Below are positions 1 to 7,298 of a stretch of DNA of 26,439 bases, one piece after another (the stretch's first letter is position 1; each line of letters opens with the position of its first letter). Made by a program: the position numbers and the translations under genes. The stretch covers positions 1-26,439 of the IMG/VR virus record IMGVR_UViG_3300043449_000435, one strand, 5' to 3'. The notes beneath the pieces are model-generated. The model saw only the letters and a list, made by a program, of their open reading frames with translations, searched no databases and was not told where the DNA came from. Origin of the DNA: a virus.

Positions 1-153
1 CCCTCGGTCTACGTTGACAATTTTTATATAATGTTCAGCAAAATATTCCGGACTCTCAGAACATTTAATGTATTCGTCTATTTGTTCCTGTGTGAACTGA
101 ATAGGTACATTGGTGCGCTTGAGTTGCGGGTTGCCAAGATAAACTTCGCTCAT
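1..153 (-). CDS. gp17: Terminase large subunit, N-terminal fragment (T4 gp17-like), cut by window edge
   Basis: Only the first 51 codons are present; the frame is open to base 1. The product begins MSEVYLGNPQLKR and continues through a helix-forming stretch to HYIKIVNVDRG. This is how T4-like large terminases of aquatic phages begin (conserved YLGNPxLK, and FAxxYIKIVNxDxG before the ATPase domain). The full protein would be the packaging motor: an ATPase plus a nuclease that cuts concatemeric DNA and pumps it into the prohead. The ATG at 153 follows the stop of the 54-residue gene by one base, so translation is probably coupled. Its place directly after gp16 matches the T4 order 16-17. Walker A/B and nuclease motifs lie outside the window, so the call rests on N-terminal resemblance and synteny. 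Confidence 0.88.
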   Translation of the reverse strand, partial: MSEVYLGNPQLKRTNVPIQFTQEQIDEYIKCSESPEYFAEHYIKIVNVDRG

Positions 154-154
154 A

Positions 155-319
155 TTACTTTACGGGCTTCTTAGTCCTTGGCTTTTTGACTACGGCTTTC
201 TTAACTGCAGTTTTCATTGTTGGTTCAATCTTGACTGGCTCTTTGGTTGAAGTGTATGCGCAAAAATCTAAAAACTTCTTTGCGTACATTACAACTTTCG
301 CGTATAGTTCATTCCACAT
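155..319 (-). CDS. Small basic protein between gp16 and gp17, unknown function
   Basis: This is a 54-residue protein. The start chosen is the ATG at 319 (MWNELYAK), preceded by a strong Shine-Dalgarno AAGGAG about 9 bases upstream; an upstream ATG at 367 in the same frame has no such site and lies deep inside gp16. The gene overlaps the end of gp16 by 11 bases, and the ribosome site is inside gp16. The N-terminal half is a probable amphipathic helix; the last 20 or so residues are very rich in Lys, Val, Ala and Pro (KKAVVKKPRTKKP), like histone-type or nucleic-acid-binding tails. Position between the two terminase genes suggests a packaging accessory, but that is inference from neighbours and basic charge only. 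I do not recognise a family. Confidence 0.7.
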   Translation of the reverse strand: MWNELYAKVVMYAKKFLDFCAYTSTKEPVKIEPTMKTAVKKAVVKKPRTKKPVK

Positions 320-734
320 TTCTCTTCTCCTTAATATATTTTTGTAAATCTGTTGTACTACCAACAAATAGTGCGTTTGTTACGTTTTGAGGATGGAGTG
401 TATTTGAATCACCATTCTTATTCTGCAACTCTTTCTTTTGTTTATGAAGATTCAATAAGTCTTTATTGGCATCTATCATAGTCTTCATTATCTGTCCAAC
501 AACCTCATATGATCTTGGATGTTCGCTCGTCTTCGCAAGAAATAATATACCATCTAATGCTTCTTCGCCCTTATTCATAATATTCTTTATGTTTTTTCGA
601 GCAGAATCAAAGTCGCTGTCAAACTCATTCTCAACATGCTCTTCTACAGGAACAATGTCTACGACCGAAATTGTTTGTACTTCAGTTTCAGGAAGATCAA
701 AGATTTTGTTTAAATTGTCTTCTAACTTACTCAT
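309..734 (-). CDS. gp16: Terminase small subunit (T4 gp16-like)
   Basis: This 141-residue protein is close in size to small terminases of aquatic T4-like phages (T4 gp16 is slightly longer, 164). An acidic, disordered-looking N-terminus (residues 1-42) is followed by a helical core at about 43-105 with the conserved pattern ARKNIKNIMNKGEEALDGI, then SEHPRSYEVVGQ and DANKDLLNLHKQKK. That core forms the oligomeric ring/coiled coil in the family. Small terminase recognises or gauges DNA at packaging initiation and stimulates the gp17 ATPase. The ATG at 734 shares a base with the lipase stop (TAATG) and has no good Shine-Dalgarno, so it is probably translated by coupling. It sits immediately upstream of the 54-residue gene and gp17, as expected. 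Confidence 0.9.
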   Translation of the reverse strand: MSKLEDNLNKIFDLPETEVQTISVVDIVPVEEHVENEFDSDFDSARKNIKNIMNKGEEALDGILFLAKTSEHPRSYEVVGQIMKTMIDANKDLLNLHKQKKELQNKNGDSNTLHPQNVTNALFVGSTTDLQKYIKEKRNVE

Positions 735-1522
735 TATATAGTCGTCTGTTGACGCTCCAGTTTCTTGGCATTCGTGCGAAGATTTTCGGTATATCTACTT
801 ATACTATGATTAGCAAAATAGTTTATGTTCTTCATTTTTAAACCTTTAATGAACCCACGAAATCTGTCTTTAATCATTTGAATGGTAGACATGTCACGGA
901 CATTGCCCCAGTGATTCATATAATGAAGTGTTCCTTTATGTTTATATGGCCACGGTGGAACTCGGGTGACAATATCAGCACTATTGACCCACCGATGATG
1001 AGCAAACGTAAATGCGTTTACATATTCAGCATTACCTGGCTTTGGGCAACCATATGTATAAACTGCTTCTACATTAGGAAGAGTTTCATCGCATTGAAGA
1101 ACATTAGCCATAATGACGGTCATTGCTGCGCCAAGGCTGTGCCCAGTACACCAAATATTTTGCTGTCTATTATAAATTTCTCTTAGATGATTTGATATAT
1201 CTTCCCACAATGCGACCACACTATCTTGAAACCCACGATGAACCTTACCTGGTCCAATAATAGGTTTTACCATTTTGACCTTCAAATCTGCTTTGATATC
1301 ACGAAATTCAGTCGGCTGTGTTCCTCGACACACAATAACAATATCATTATCATTATGAAGAACATATGCTTGACTGCCGTGTGAATCGAAGAAACTCACA
1401 TTTGAGGGGTTAAAACCAATTTTCTTGAAAATAGATGATGCTTTTTTTGGTGCCAAATAAGCACTATCGCTTATAAGGGCAAGAATATAACTTCTTTCAT
1501 CAAACGTCATTTCCTTTATCAT
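734..1522 (-). CDS. Class 3 lipase-like alpha/beta hydrolase inserted in the neck/packaging operon
   Basis: This 262-residue protein shows all the hallmarks of Lipase_3 (fungal lipase-like) hydrolases. These are an oxyanion-hole-type strand with CRGTQP at 65-70, the nucleophile elbow GHSLG at 127-131 (Ser129), a catalytic Asp region SADIVTRVPP (Asp183) and a C-terminal NHSISRY (His239). Members hydrolyse acylglycerols or related esters. No signal peptide or membrane segment is visible, so it acts in the cytoplasm or as a virion component. The start ATG at 1522 overlaps the gp15 stop by one base (TAATG) and its stop overlaps the gp16 start the same way, so it is translated with late structural genes. 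T4 has no gene between 15 and 16. The substrate is unknown; host membrane lipid during lysis, or virion-associated activity on entry, are both possible. Confidence 0.85.
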   Translation of the reverse strand: MIKEMTFDERSYILALISDSAYLAPKKASSIFKKIGFNPSNVSFFDSHGSQAYVLHNDNDIVIVCRGTQPTEFRDIKADLKVKMVKPIIGPGKVHRGFQDSVVALWEDISNHLREIYNRQQNIWCTGHSLGAAMTVIMANVLQCDETLPNVEAVYTYGCPKPGNAEYVNAFTFAHHRWVNSADIVTRVPPWPYKHKGTLHYMNHWGNVRDMSTIQMIKDRFRGFIKGLKMKNINYFANHSISRYTENLRTNAKKLERQQTTI

Positions 1523-2487
1523 TATTCATTCCAATCATATGAGTTAGTATCTATTATCTGGTCTACACGAAGCGAATCTTGTCCTGTCTTTGGATCATAT
1601 TTTTTACCGTCTGTAAAGAAGAAGGTATTTGACGCAATACCGTAGTTGCTATTAGCCGAAATCAAACTATACGAAATAGATTGTGCGCTATTGCTCGTTG
1701 GTTGTCCATTTGCAGTTAGACCAGGAACAATAACAATACGACTTGATCTACCAGTCCTTTCAATATCCGCATTTGTAATTTTAGGCGTCGATACACCATA
1801 TAATGTATTTGAAGACGTATTCGCATTGACGACATTGAAATCGATCTGAACACGTTTGATAACTCCAGACGTTCGAACTGGTCCAAAGAAGTATCCCTTC
1901 ACAGTAAACGAAAATGTATAGATTAATGCGCGGCGCGTTAGAAAATCGCCCTCATATGTATCTTCAAGATTTACATCATTTAGAACTGTCGGAATATCCA
2001 TTACTATTCCCATTTGGGGAATGAGATTTACACTATTTGTCCATTCTGGACCAAAATATGGTAATATTTGTTCAAGAAGTTGTGCGCCATCATCCGCATT
2101 CTTGACATAGATATACAGAGCAAAGTTCATATTATATGGAACAGGAACATATTGATTATTGAGTTTATTTTTATCTGTAGAAACAACAGACGTATTTCGT
2201 GTCGTGCTTGTTAGTCTCCGTGAACCATCATATGTTATATTAAGCATTTCAAACGACGCAGCAGGAAGTTGAACTGCGATTGCTCTTTGTAAATCTGGAT
2301 CAGCAGCCAAACGCACAAGAAACTTATCGCGTGGGCTATAAGCAAGTGGCACCTCAAGAGCCTGTACAACATTTGAATCAGCATCTAATCTATGAACAAC
2401 CATATCGTTGAACATATTACCAAACATCACAATATACTTGCGAATAGATTGATGATAGAACTGCGCGCCAAACATAGACATTACCAT
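1522..2487 (-). CDS. gp15: Tail sheath stabilizer and completion protein (T4 gp15-like)
   Basis: This 321-residue protein has the characteristic start MFGAQFYHQSIRKYIVMFG, then FNDMVVHRLD, VPLAYSPRDKFLVRL, a DPDLQRAIAVQLP segment and FEMLNITYDGSRRL, typical of gp15 in T4-like phages. In T4, gp15 forms the hexameric terminator that caps sheath and tube and joins the tail to the neck. The C-terminal third is less conserved. Three in-frame ATGs occur at the start (2487, 2481, 2475); the first overlaps the gp14 stop by 7 bases, and the third gives the MFGAQFY form usual in the family. None has a strong Shine-Dalgarno, so coupling with gp14 is likely. Confidence 0.92.
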   Translation of the reverse strand: MVMSMFGAQFYHQSIRKYIVMFGNMFNDMVVHRLDADSNVVQALEVPLAYSPRDKFLVRLAADPDLQRAIAVQLPAASFEMLNITYDGSRRLTSTTRNTSVVSTDKNKLNNQYVPVPYNMNFALYIYVKNADDGAQLLEQILPYFGPEWTNSVNLIPQMGIVMDIPTVLNDVNLEDTYEGDFLTRRALIYTFSFTVKGYFFGPVRTSGVIKRVQIDFNVVNANTSSNTLYGVSTPKITNADIERTGRSSRIVIVPGLTANGQPTSNSAQSISYSLISANSNYGIASNTFFFTDGKKYDPKTGQDSLRVDQIIDTNSYDWNE

Positions 2488-3308
2488 CTATCCGTTTCAG
2501 AGAAGGGACTGGATTCGCTCCAGTTTACAAACTCAAATGATTCTTGTGTAATAATCTCATTATTGGCCATAAATGCGGTCGTTTCAAGTCTAAACTCATT
2601 TAGCATGAATCCGTCATCTTCATTTAGAATATTAAACCCATCTTCTGTCTTCAACTGATACATTAGAATATCAAGAGATAGACTTGTACTAATGGTATCA
2701 ATCTGTGTGTTGCCAGTCTGCATAACCCAGTCGCGATCCATAAGTTCACATTGAAGATCATAAGTATATAATTTACCATGTTGATAAAATATAGATTCAT
2801 GTTCAACAAATTTAATCTTATAAATTTTATTTGTAAATGGAAAGAATATGGCATCGCCTTCAAGTGGGCGAGATGATGTAATACTATATCCGTTTGCTGT
2901 GCCAGATTCAAGTAAGTAGCTCTCAGTATTAGCATAATTATTTGTATCTGCTGTTTCTACTTGATAGTTATATCCAACTTCCTCAATGAGTTTTTCAGTA
3001 GATATTTGATTCCATCGTTTTCTGGCTATCGTAAGCGTAATAGAATCTCGAATTTCAAGATTGAACTTACTTAGAAAATCACCCTCGCCCTGAAATCCCT
3101 GAACATCTTTGAGATATACTTCTACATCAACTGCTTTATTAAACGTCGCAATACGGTCTTCACCTAAAAGAAAGTCTTGATTGACTAGTGTTAGTGGCAA
3201 ATATTTAACATCAAGCCCATGCATCTTGATTGATTCAATAATCAAATCTTCTGCTGTGTCTTGTTCTCTTGCGTAAGAATAGTTGCGAAAATATTTATTA
3301 GTTGCCAC
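2481..3308 (-). CDS. gp14: Neck protein (T4 gp14-like)
   Basis: This is a 275-residue protein. The start MATNKYF, the ED-LIIESIKMHGLDVKYLP stretch (about 20-40), LLGEDRIATFNKA, GFQGEGDFLSKFNLEI and DSITLTIARKRW follow the T4 gp14 pattern, in which the GED motif and the EGxxxFxxFG-type segment are conserved. With gp13 it builds the neck that closes the filled head and receives the tail. The start codon is GTG at 3308, four bases after the gp13 stop, with AGGA at a proper distance. The C-terminus contains a duplicated-looking acidic tract (GFNILNEDDGFMLNEF, near 229-244). Confidence 0.92.
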   Translation of the reverse strand: MATNKYFRNYSYAREQDTAEDLIIESIKMHGLDVKYLPLTLVNQDFLLGEDRIATFNKAVDVEVYLKDVQGFQGEGDFLSKFNLEIRDSITLTIARKRWNQISTEKLIEEVGYNYQVETADTNNYANTESYLLESGTANGYSITSSRPLEGDAIFFPFTNKIYKIKFVEHESIFYQHGKLYTYDLQCELMDRDWVMQTGNTQIDTISTSLSLDILMYQLKTEDGFNILNEDDGFMLNEFRLETTAFMANNEIITQESFEFVNWSESSPFSETDRW

Positions 3309-3312
3309 AAGT

Positions 3313-4056
3313 TTATCCTATCATATCCGAAACAGGTAAACTATATGTATTAATTAGTTCTTCTTCCATCTTTGCTATTTCGTCCATAGCATCCTGAAGG
3401 ATTTGACGACCATTGAATGTAATACCACCCGGCATTTGCATACCTTCAAACTTCGTGATGTTCTCGCCCCATTGCCGCTTAATAAGCGCAGTCGCGTATT
3501 TCTTAATCCATGGATCATTCCAGATATCAGTATAAACTTCTGGATCCAATGCCATATACCCATCTACAATGATATAATCGTCCACACTAACATCTACACT
3601 CCACATCATATCTACATGAAGTTTGTTATTGTGTCGAGTGAACCGAATGGGCTTTTCACCAGATAAAATTTCATCGATGGATTCAATCTGTCTCATGGCC
3701 ATAACATATGGAGCCATGTCCAGAGTCGTAAATGTGTACATATTACTCAACATCATTTGATATCTGATATTGAACATACTAGATGAGTTTAGTCCAGTGC
3801 TAATTCTAAAGATGCGAACAACACCGATGAGATTCTCTGGTAATGTGAAATATTGATTGGCAATATCTGCAGCAGTAACTTTGATCTTAAAATATACATG
3901 CTCAGTGCCATCATAATGATAATCCCTATATTTTAGTAGGGCATCATCAACACGATCTGATATTTGTTCTGGGTCTACGTTTATGTCGATTACTGGGTAT
4001 CCAAGTCTACGCAAGCAATAATCGATAAATTGTTGCCGTGATGATGTGATTGCCAT
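3313..4056 (-). CDS. gp13: Neck protein (T4 gp13-like)
   Basis: This 247-residue protein matches gp13 in T4-like phages. It has an N-terminal SSRQQFIDYCLRRLGYPVI, then NVDPEQISDRVDDAL with KYRDYHYDGTEHVYFK, a segment YFTLPENLIGVVRIFRI, and a C-terminal KYATALIKRQWGENITKFEGM followed by PGGITFNGRQI. These are the recognised conserved blocks. gp13 sits on the portal and, with gp14, completes the head. The ATG at 4056 has a good Shine-Dalgarno (GAGGG) and an exact late-promoter match TATAAATA lies about 25 bases upstream (4081-4088), so it is the first gene of the late unit gp13-14-15-lipase-16-54aa-17. Confidence 0.93.
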   Translation of the reverse strand: MAITSSRQQFIDYCLRRLGYPVIDINVDPEQISDRVDDALLKYRDYHYDGTEHVYFKIKVTAADIANQYFTLPENLIGVVRIFRISTGLNSSSMFNIRYQMMLSNMYTFTTLDMAPYVMAMRQIESIDEILSGEKPIRFTRHNNKLHVDMMWSVDVSVDDYIIVDGYMALDPEVYTDIWNDPWIKKYATALIKRQWGENITKFEGMQMPGGITFNGRQILQDAMDEIAKMEEELINTYSLPVSDMIG

Positions 4057-4080
4057 ATTACCCTCGTTTGATTACGAGAC

Positions 4081-4088
4081 TATTTATA
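4081..4088 (-). promoter_or_regulatory. T4-type late promoter upstream of gp13
   Basis: The minus strand reads TATAAATA, the exact T4 late promoter -10 element (recognised in T4 by gp55/gp33 with the gp45 clamp). It stands about 25 bases before the gp13 ATG, leaving a short leader that contains the GAGGG ribosome site. It lies in a 94-base intergenic stretch (4057-4150), one of the longest in the structural block, which supports it being a real promoter. A weak CTCG/CGAG stem lies between the promoter and the ribosome site. Confidence 0.8.
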
Positions 4089-4150
4089 CTTGACAGATGC
4101 TTCATATTGCGGTATAATAACTATGTTGTTTGTGCAGATACTATATTGTA

Positions 4151-4513
4151 TTAACCGCCCGCATTACCTGGCACGTAACAAATAACACCACGAACAGGGA
4201 TAAAGCAAACAACTGCTTGAAAGAATGGATTATTTCGGAGTACTTCTGAATCGGTAATACGTGCTTCATCCGGAACTACACGCCAGTCATTGATTTCTTC
4301 TATATATGCTTCAAGAGTATCATTTCGATATCGCATTTGACGTTGTTTACAGTCTGACTGATCACAACAAGATATGCCAGGTGGAAGATTACCAACATCA
4401 TTTGGCGTTTTTAGTGAACGAAACCAGTCCGCAATATCAGATGATGTTTGTGATAATGCTGAATTAGCTAAGACTAGACAAATGCCAATAATGATAAGGC
4501 TACGGTATCTCAT
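4151..4513 (-). CDS. Small exported cysteine-containing protein, alphaproteobacterial-type
   Basis: Read from the ATG at 4513 the product is 120 residues. It has a clear Sec signal peptide: MRYR, a hydrophobic core SLIIIGICLVLA, then a small-residue cleavage region near NSALSQ. The mature part has Cys at 49, 50 and 55 (SCCDQSDCK) and at 103 and 112 (VVCF, ICYVP), suggesting disulfides or metal binding in the periplasm. The pattern WF-SL, G-SCCD-SDC, W-VVPDE, NP--AVVCF-P-RGV-CYVP resembles short secreted hypothetical proteins common in Alphaproteobacteria, from memory. A TTG at 4537 with GGGGGA just upstream would add eight residues and remains possible. It lies between a fiber-associated gene and the gp13 promoter. 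Its function is unknown; a role at the host envelope is inference. Confidence 0.75.
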   Translation of the reverse strand: MRYRSLIIIGICLVLANSALSQTSSDIADWFRSLKTPNDVGNLPPGISCCDQSDCKQRQMRYRNDTLEAYIEEINDWRVVPDEARITDSEVLRNNPFFQAVVCFIPVRGVICYVPGNAGG

Positions 4514-4552
4514 AATATTTAAGGTCTTATATCTCAATTTCCCCCACGGGTG

Positions 4553-5044
4553 TTATTCTGATGGAAATTGGTTTTTTACAGATTCTGACATAGCAATCAA
4601 TGCAGATCCATCGGCTCCGATATCAATCCCATCAAGACTAAGTTTTTTAAACGTTTTAATAATCATATCCAACTGATCACCTAATGGAATATAGGCTTCA
4701 ACTCTTTTTTCTCTATACGACCTAGCTGATTTAGCTGCATCCTCTCTTATAGAGATAGAAGATTTATAATCTAATATTTTTGAGATATAAGATGTAATTG
4801 TTGCGTCGATACTTTCATCTAGTACCAAAGGATTACCATCACTATTGACCGCAACTCGCATAATTTGGCCGTTTGGTAAAACTTCCCAATTAAAAGAAAT
4901 ATATTGACTGTCCAGGTTGAAAGAGGGCTCATCAATCCTAAATTCAGAAATCCCATTCCAATACCCAACAGTATCGATTCCATCGGTTATAATTAGAATA
5001 CCGTCTGACTGCATGACGAAATGTTTTGGTTTGTATGTTGGCAT
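4553..5044 (-). CDS. Probable tail-fiber accessory/assembly-type protein
   Basis: This is a 163-residue protein. The N-terminal half (about 8-80) looks like a small beta-rich domain. A hydrophilic helix follows (about 96-135) with SYREKRVEAYIPLGDQLDMI. The R-x-x-x-Y-x-x-x-x-D-Q-L-D pattern is common near the C-terminus of small phage proteins encoded beside tail fibers, including tail-fiber assembly and tail chaperone families. No signal or membrane segment is seen. The ATG at 5044 has a strong Shine-Dalgarno (TGGAG). It follows the collar-repeat fiber gene, which fits a chaperone or accessory role, but function is inferred from motif and position only. Confidence 0.65.
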   Translation of the reverse strand: MPTYKPKHFVMQSDGILIITDGIDTVGYWNGISEFRIDEPSFNLDSQYISFNWEVLPNGQIMRVAVNSDGNPLVLDESIDATITSYISKILDYKSSISIREDAAKSARSYREKRVEAYIPLGDQLDMIIKTFKKLSLDGIDIGADGSALIAMSESVKNQFPSE

Positions 5045-5060
5045 TTTTATTCTCCAGATA

Positions 5061-5068
5061 TATTTATG
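5061..5068 (-). promoter_or_regulatory. Possible late promoter (one mismatch) before the accessory gene
   Basis: The minus strand reads CATAAATA, one mismatch from TATAAATA. It lies 17 bases upstream of the ATG at 5044 and overlaps the end of the collar-repeat fiber gene. The spacing leaves only a short leader containing the TGGAG ribosome site. It is plausible but unproven, since late elements with a first-base change occur but chance matches do too. Confidence 0.4.
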
Positions 5069-6164
5069 CTGCTCGCATTATATAGTATAATGCCTTCCAT
5101 GGTGGTAGAGGTAGTGTCGCCGACGCTGTCCAAGTATGAGAGTGTGATACACTATATGAGTTATGCATATCACCAGCGCCGCTGCCATAACCGCCGTTTT
5201 CATGTTGATGTGTCCAACTGTTCGTTGGTACAGCAGATCCTGCTGTAATCGATCTTGTCGCGGTGCCACCGCTAGAAGCTAGAGTATATGTAGTATCTGC
5301 TCCTATAATGAATTTCCCACGAAGATTTGGAGTTGAGTTTGTTCCATCACAATTTCTCCAGCTTGCGGGCAAATCTATAAGAGCACCATAATAGGCAGCA
5401 ATCATATTTGCTTTTGGTATGGTTTGAGCCGTCGCGGCTACTGCTGTCAGTGCATGATATGGAGGAAGATTGACTGTGGTTGATACTCCAGTTTGAGCAT
5501 CGTGTGTGTGTCCGCCAACGCCATAATAATGATCTCCATATGGCGGATCTTCATTTACTGGGGTATAATTGGTGTGTGTGTGGGCACCAGCAGATGCTGT
5601 GGTTGTATTTGCTGTGGGGGTGAGGCTACCCAATGCTGCTCTTACATCATTCGCCACACCCTTAATGAAATTACCCTTCAGCGCAGTTTTTTCTGTATAT
5701 CCGGTTGGTATATTGCCCACAGTATCATTAAACCATAGAACTCCTCCATTTGGAATAGTGGTAGAAGATAGATTTTGAATATAAGCAAGACTATACGACG
5801 GTGGTGTAACATTGACATTGACTGCAACTGTGTGTGCATGACCAGCATGAACAAGTGGTGCGTAGCCAGCGCGGCCGCCGCCGGACCCACCACCCGTTGT
5901 GTTTGTGCTATGAGCACCTGCTGTTGACGTTGTTCCTGCTATAGGTACATCTTGATTCGATCCGCCTGTAGTATTATATAAGTATGTTTCATTTTCTGCT
6001 ATAATAAATTTATTAGATAGATCGATAGTACCGCCAGTTCCATTAGCCAAAGCCCATCCCGTAGGAATTGAAGCAACGGTTCCTTCGTATGATATTATTA
6101 ATCCCACAGGAACGTTGCCACCGGAAGCAACAGTTCCCATCATCATCTGAAGAATGCCAGTCAT
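5064..6164 (-). CDS. Tail fiber/tip protein with three tail-collar-like repeats
   Basis: Read from ATG 6164 the product is 366 residues. Three tandem modules (about 20-130, 139-243, 254-363) each have a proline/aromatic opening such as IPTGWALANG, IPTGYTEK or LPASWRNCDG. Each then shows a DLSNKFIIA, LKGNFIKG or LRGKFIIG strand, Gly/Thr/His-rich loops with HxH motifs (HAHTV, HTHTN, HTHDA, HQHE, HSHTW) and a closing PPSYSLAYI, PPYHALTAV or PPWKALYYIM. This is the pattern of phage tail-collar domains, as in T4 gp12, whose trimer binds metal through HxH. The protein is likely a receptor-contacting fiber tip. An ATG at 6194 would add 10 residues; I prefer 6164 because it overlaps the upstream stop (TAATG). 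Confidence 0.82.
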   Translation of the reverse strand: MTGILQMMMGTVASGGNVPVGLIISYEGTVASIPTGWALANGTGGTIDLSNKFIIAENETYLYNTTGGSNQDVPIAGTTSTAGAHSTNTTGGGSGGGRAGYAPLVHAGHAHTVAVNVNVTPPSYSLAYIQNLSSTTIPNGGVLWFNDTVGNIPTGYTEKTALKGNFIKGVANDVRAALGSLTPTANTTTASAGAHTHTNYTPVNEDPPYGDHYYGVGGHTHDAQTGVSTTVNLPPYHALTAVAATAQTIPKANMIAAYYGALIDLPASWRNCDGTNSTPNLRGKFIIGADTTYTLASSGGTATRSITAGSAVPTNSWTHQHENGGYGSGAGDMHNSYSVSHSHTWTASATLPLPPWKALYYIMRAA

Positions 6165-7273
6165 TATGTGAGCCCGGTTCCCACGATCAACCATGTTGTT
6201 GAGGTAAGTTTGCGAGCCGTAGCGACCCCATATTGTGCGAGAGAGCGAGAGCCAGTTGTGCCTGCGCCGGCAAGATACATCGTGTCAGTCGTGATTGCAA
6301 TGGTAACAACTTGAGAAGACATATTTGAAAACAAAATACACGTTCCGACTGGATATGGTACGTTCGCGTTGCTATCGATGGTGAACGTGCGAGCATTTGC
6401 GTCCGTCGAAGGATGATCTATTGAGTAACCGCTGTCTGCGAGGACCGTCGTGTAGTTCGCACTTTGTGAGTTAGGGGGAACCTCAAGAAATCCAATGGAT
6501 ATATCATTAAGTGTTAGTGTTCCGCGGACCTTTGTGGTTTTCCCGCCAGCACTACCGAGTACAGTATTACCAAATACAGTCAACGATGATGCCACGTTTG
6601 CGTGGCCAGATACTGTAACTAGGCCAGCAAAGGTCGTTGTCGCAGATGAGTTTGAACTATTGGTATTACCTGTAAGAACTAGGGCATTTTTTACTGTGGT
6701 CGCGCCTCGAATAGATACGGTGCTTGTTTGATCACCTATAGTAAATGTACCAACTCCAGTGTTCGCTACGAAGTTACCATTAATGACAGTTTTCTTGCCT
6801 GTATCGCCAAGAACTGTATTACCTGATACTAGAAACGATGTACTGATCGTTGCTCGACCGTTAGCACTCAATAGTCCATTAATGACAGTTTTCTTGCCTG
6901 TATCGCCAAGAACTGTATTACCTGATACTAGAAACGATGTACTGATCGTTGCTCGACCGTTAGCAGATAATAGACCAGTTACAATAGTGCGCTTACCAGC
7001 AGCACCATGAACGCTGTTGCCCGATACAATGAGATTGTTTGTGACAGTCAATACACCGTTGGCTTTAGATGATCCATTGAATATGGTAAGTTTACCAGCA
7101 GCACCTAAAACTGTATTACCAGTTGCTTTAAGAACATTATTAGCAGTAATTGTGTTTGCGTATAGACTTGAATTGTTGATAGCAAACTGACTCAATCGAT
7201 CAAACGCCTCATTTGACCGAATTCGCCAAGTATTAAATGTATTTGTAAGTGCTACGTTAGCGATTTTTGCCAT
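6164..7273 (-). CDS. Tail fiber protein with 33-residue repeats (fiber A)
   Basis: This is a 369-residue protein. Residues 1-45 (MAKIANVALTNTFNTWRIR onward) form a short anchor typical of fibers in aquatic T4-like phages. Then come repeats of about 33 residues with the core SGNTVLGxxGKKTVINGxxxANG, giving a repetitive beta shaft from about 50 to 265. Two neighbouring copies are identical at protein level and over 90 bp of DNA. The C-terminal part (about 270-369) contains TFTIDSNANVPYPVGTCI and TTGSRSLAQYGVATARKL, a C-terminal module widely seen in phage fibers. The anchor and repeats are nearly identical to those of the fiber at 18844-19905. An exact late promoter and AGGA precede the ATG at 7273. 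It probably attaches to the baseplate; the receptor is unknown. Confidence 0.85.
   Translation of the reverse strand: MAKIANVALTNTFNTWRIRSNEAFDRLSQFAINNSSLYANTITANNVLKATGNTVLGAAGKLTIFNGSSKANGVLTVTNNLIVSGNSVHGAAGKRTIVTGLLSANGRATISTSFLVSGNTVLGDTGKKTVINGLLSANGRATISTSFLVSGNTVLGDTGKKTVINGNFVANTGVGTFTIGDQTSTVSIRGATTVKNALVLTGNTNSSNSSATTTFAGLVTVSGHANVASSLTVFGNTVLGSAGGKTTKVRGTLTLNDISIGFLEVPPNSQSANYTTVLADSGYSIDHPSTDANARTFTIDSNANVPYPVGTCILFSNMSSQVVTIAITTDTMYLAGAGTTGSRSLAQYGVATARKLTSTTWLIVGTGLT
6777..6965. repeat. Perfect 90-bp direct repeat with 99-bp period inside fiber A
   Basis: Bases 6777-6866 are identical to 6876-6965; the 9-base spacer completes a 99-bp unit that encodes one 33-residue fiber repeat. 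Absence of synonymous differences shows a recent tandem duplication or gene-conversion event. A diverged third copy is at 19326 onward in the paralogous fiber gene. The repeat keeps frame, so changes in copy number would lengthen or shorten the fiber shaft. Confidence 0.95.
6952..7006. repeat. 55-bp segment identical to 19683-19737 in the paralogous fiber
   Basis: The 55 bases encode the GRxTxGTxL/SANG-type module edge and match 19683-19737 base for base. The offset between the copies (12,731) differs from that of the shared N-terminal block (12,632) by exactly 99 bp, one repeat unit. The two fibers have therefore gained or lost one module relative to each other. Confidence 0.9.
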
Positions 7274-7281
7274 TTATGAAT
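7092..7281. repeat. Long direct repeat shared by the two fiber genes (copy 1; copy 2 at 19724-19913)
   Basis: About 190 bp covering the ribosome site edge, start codon and N-terminal anchor of fiber A are nearly identical to 19724-19913, with roughly ten substitutions by eye. The copies are in the same orientation about 12.6 kb apart and flank the whole cargo island plus the glycine-rich adhesin. Such homology permits recombination that could delete or exchange the intervening DNA. Confidence 0.9.
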
Positions 7282-7298
7282 TTCCTATCGTATTTATT

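Noticed and set aside
6777-6965. Possible CRISPR-like direct repeats
   Set aside because: Only two long repeats, in frame within a fiber gene with a period equal to one protein module and no spacers.
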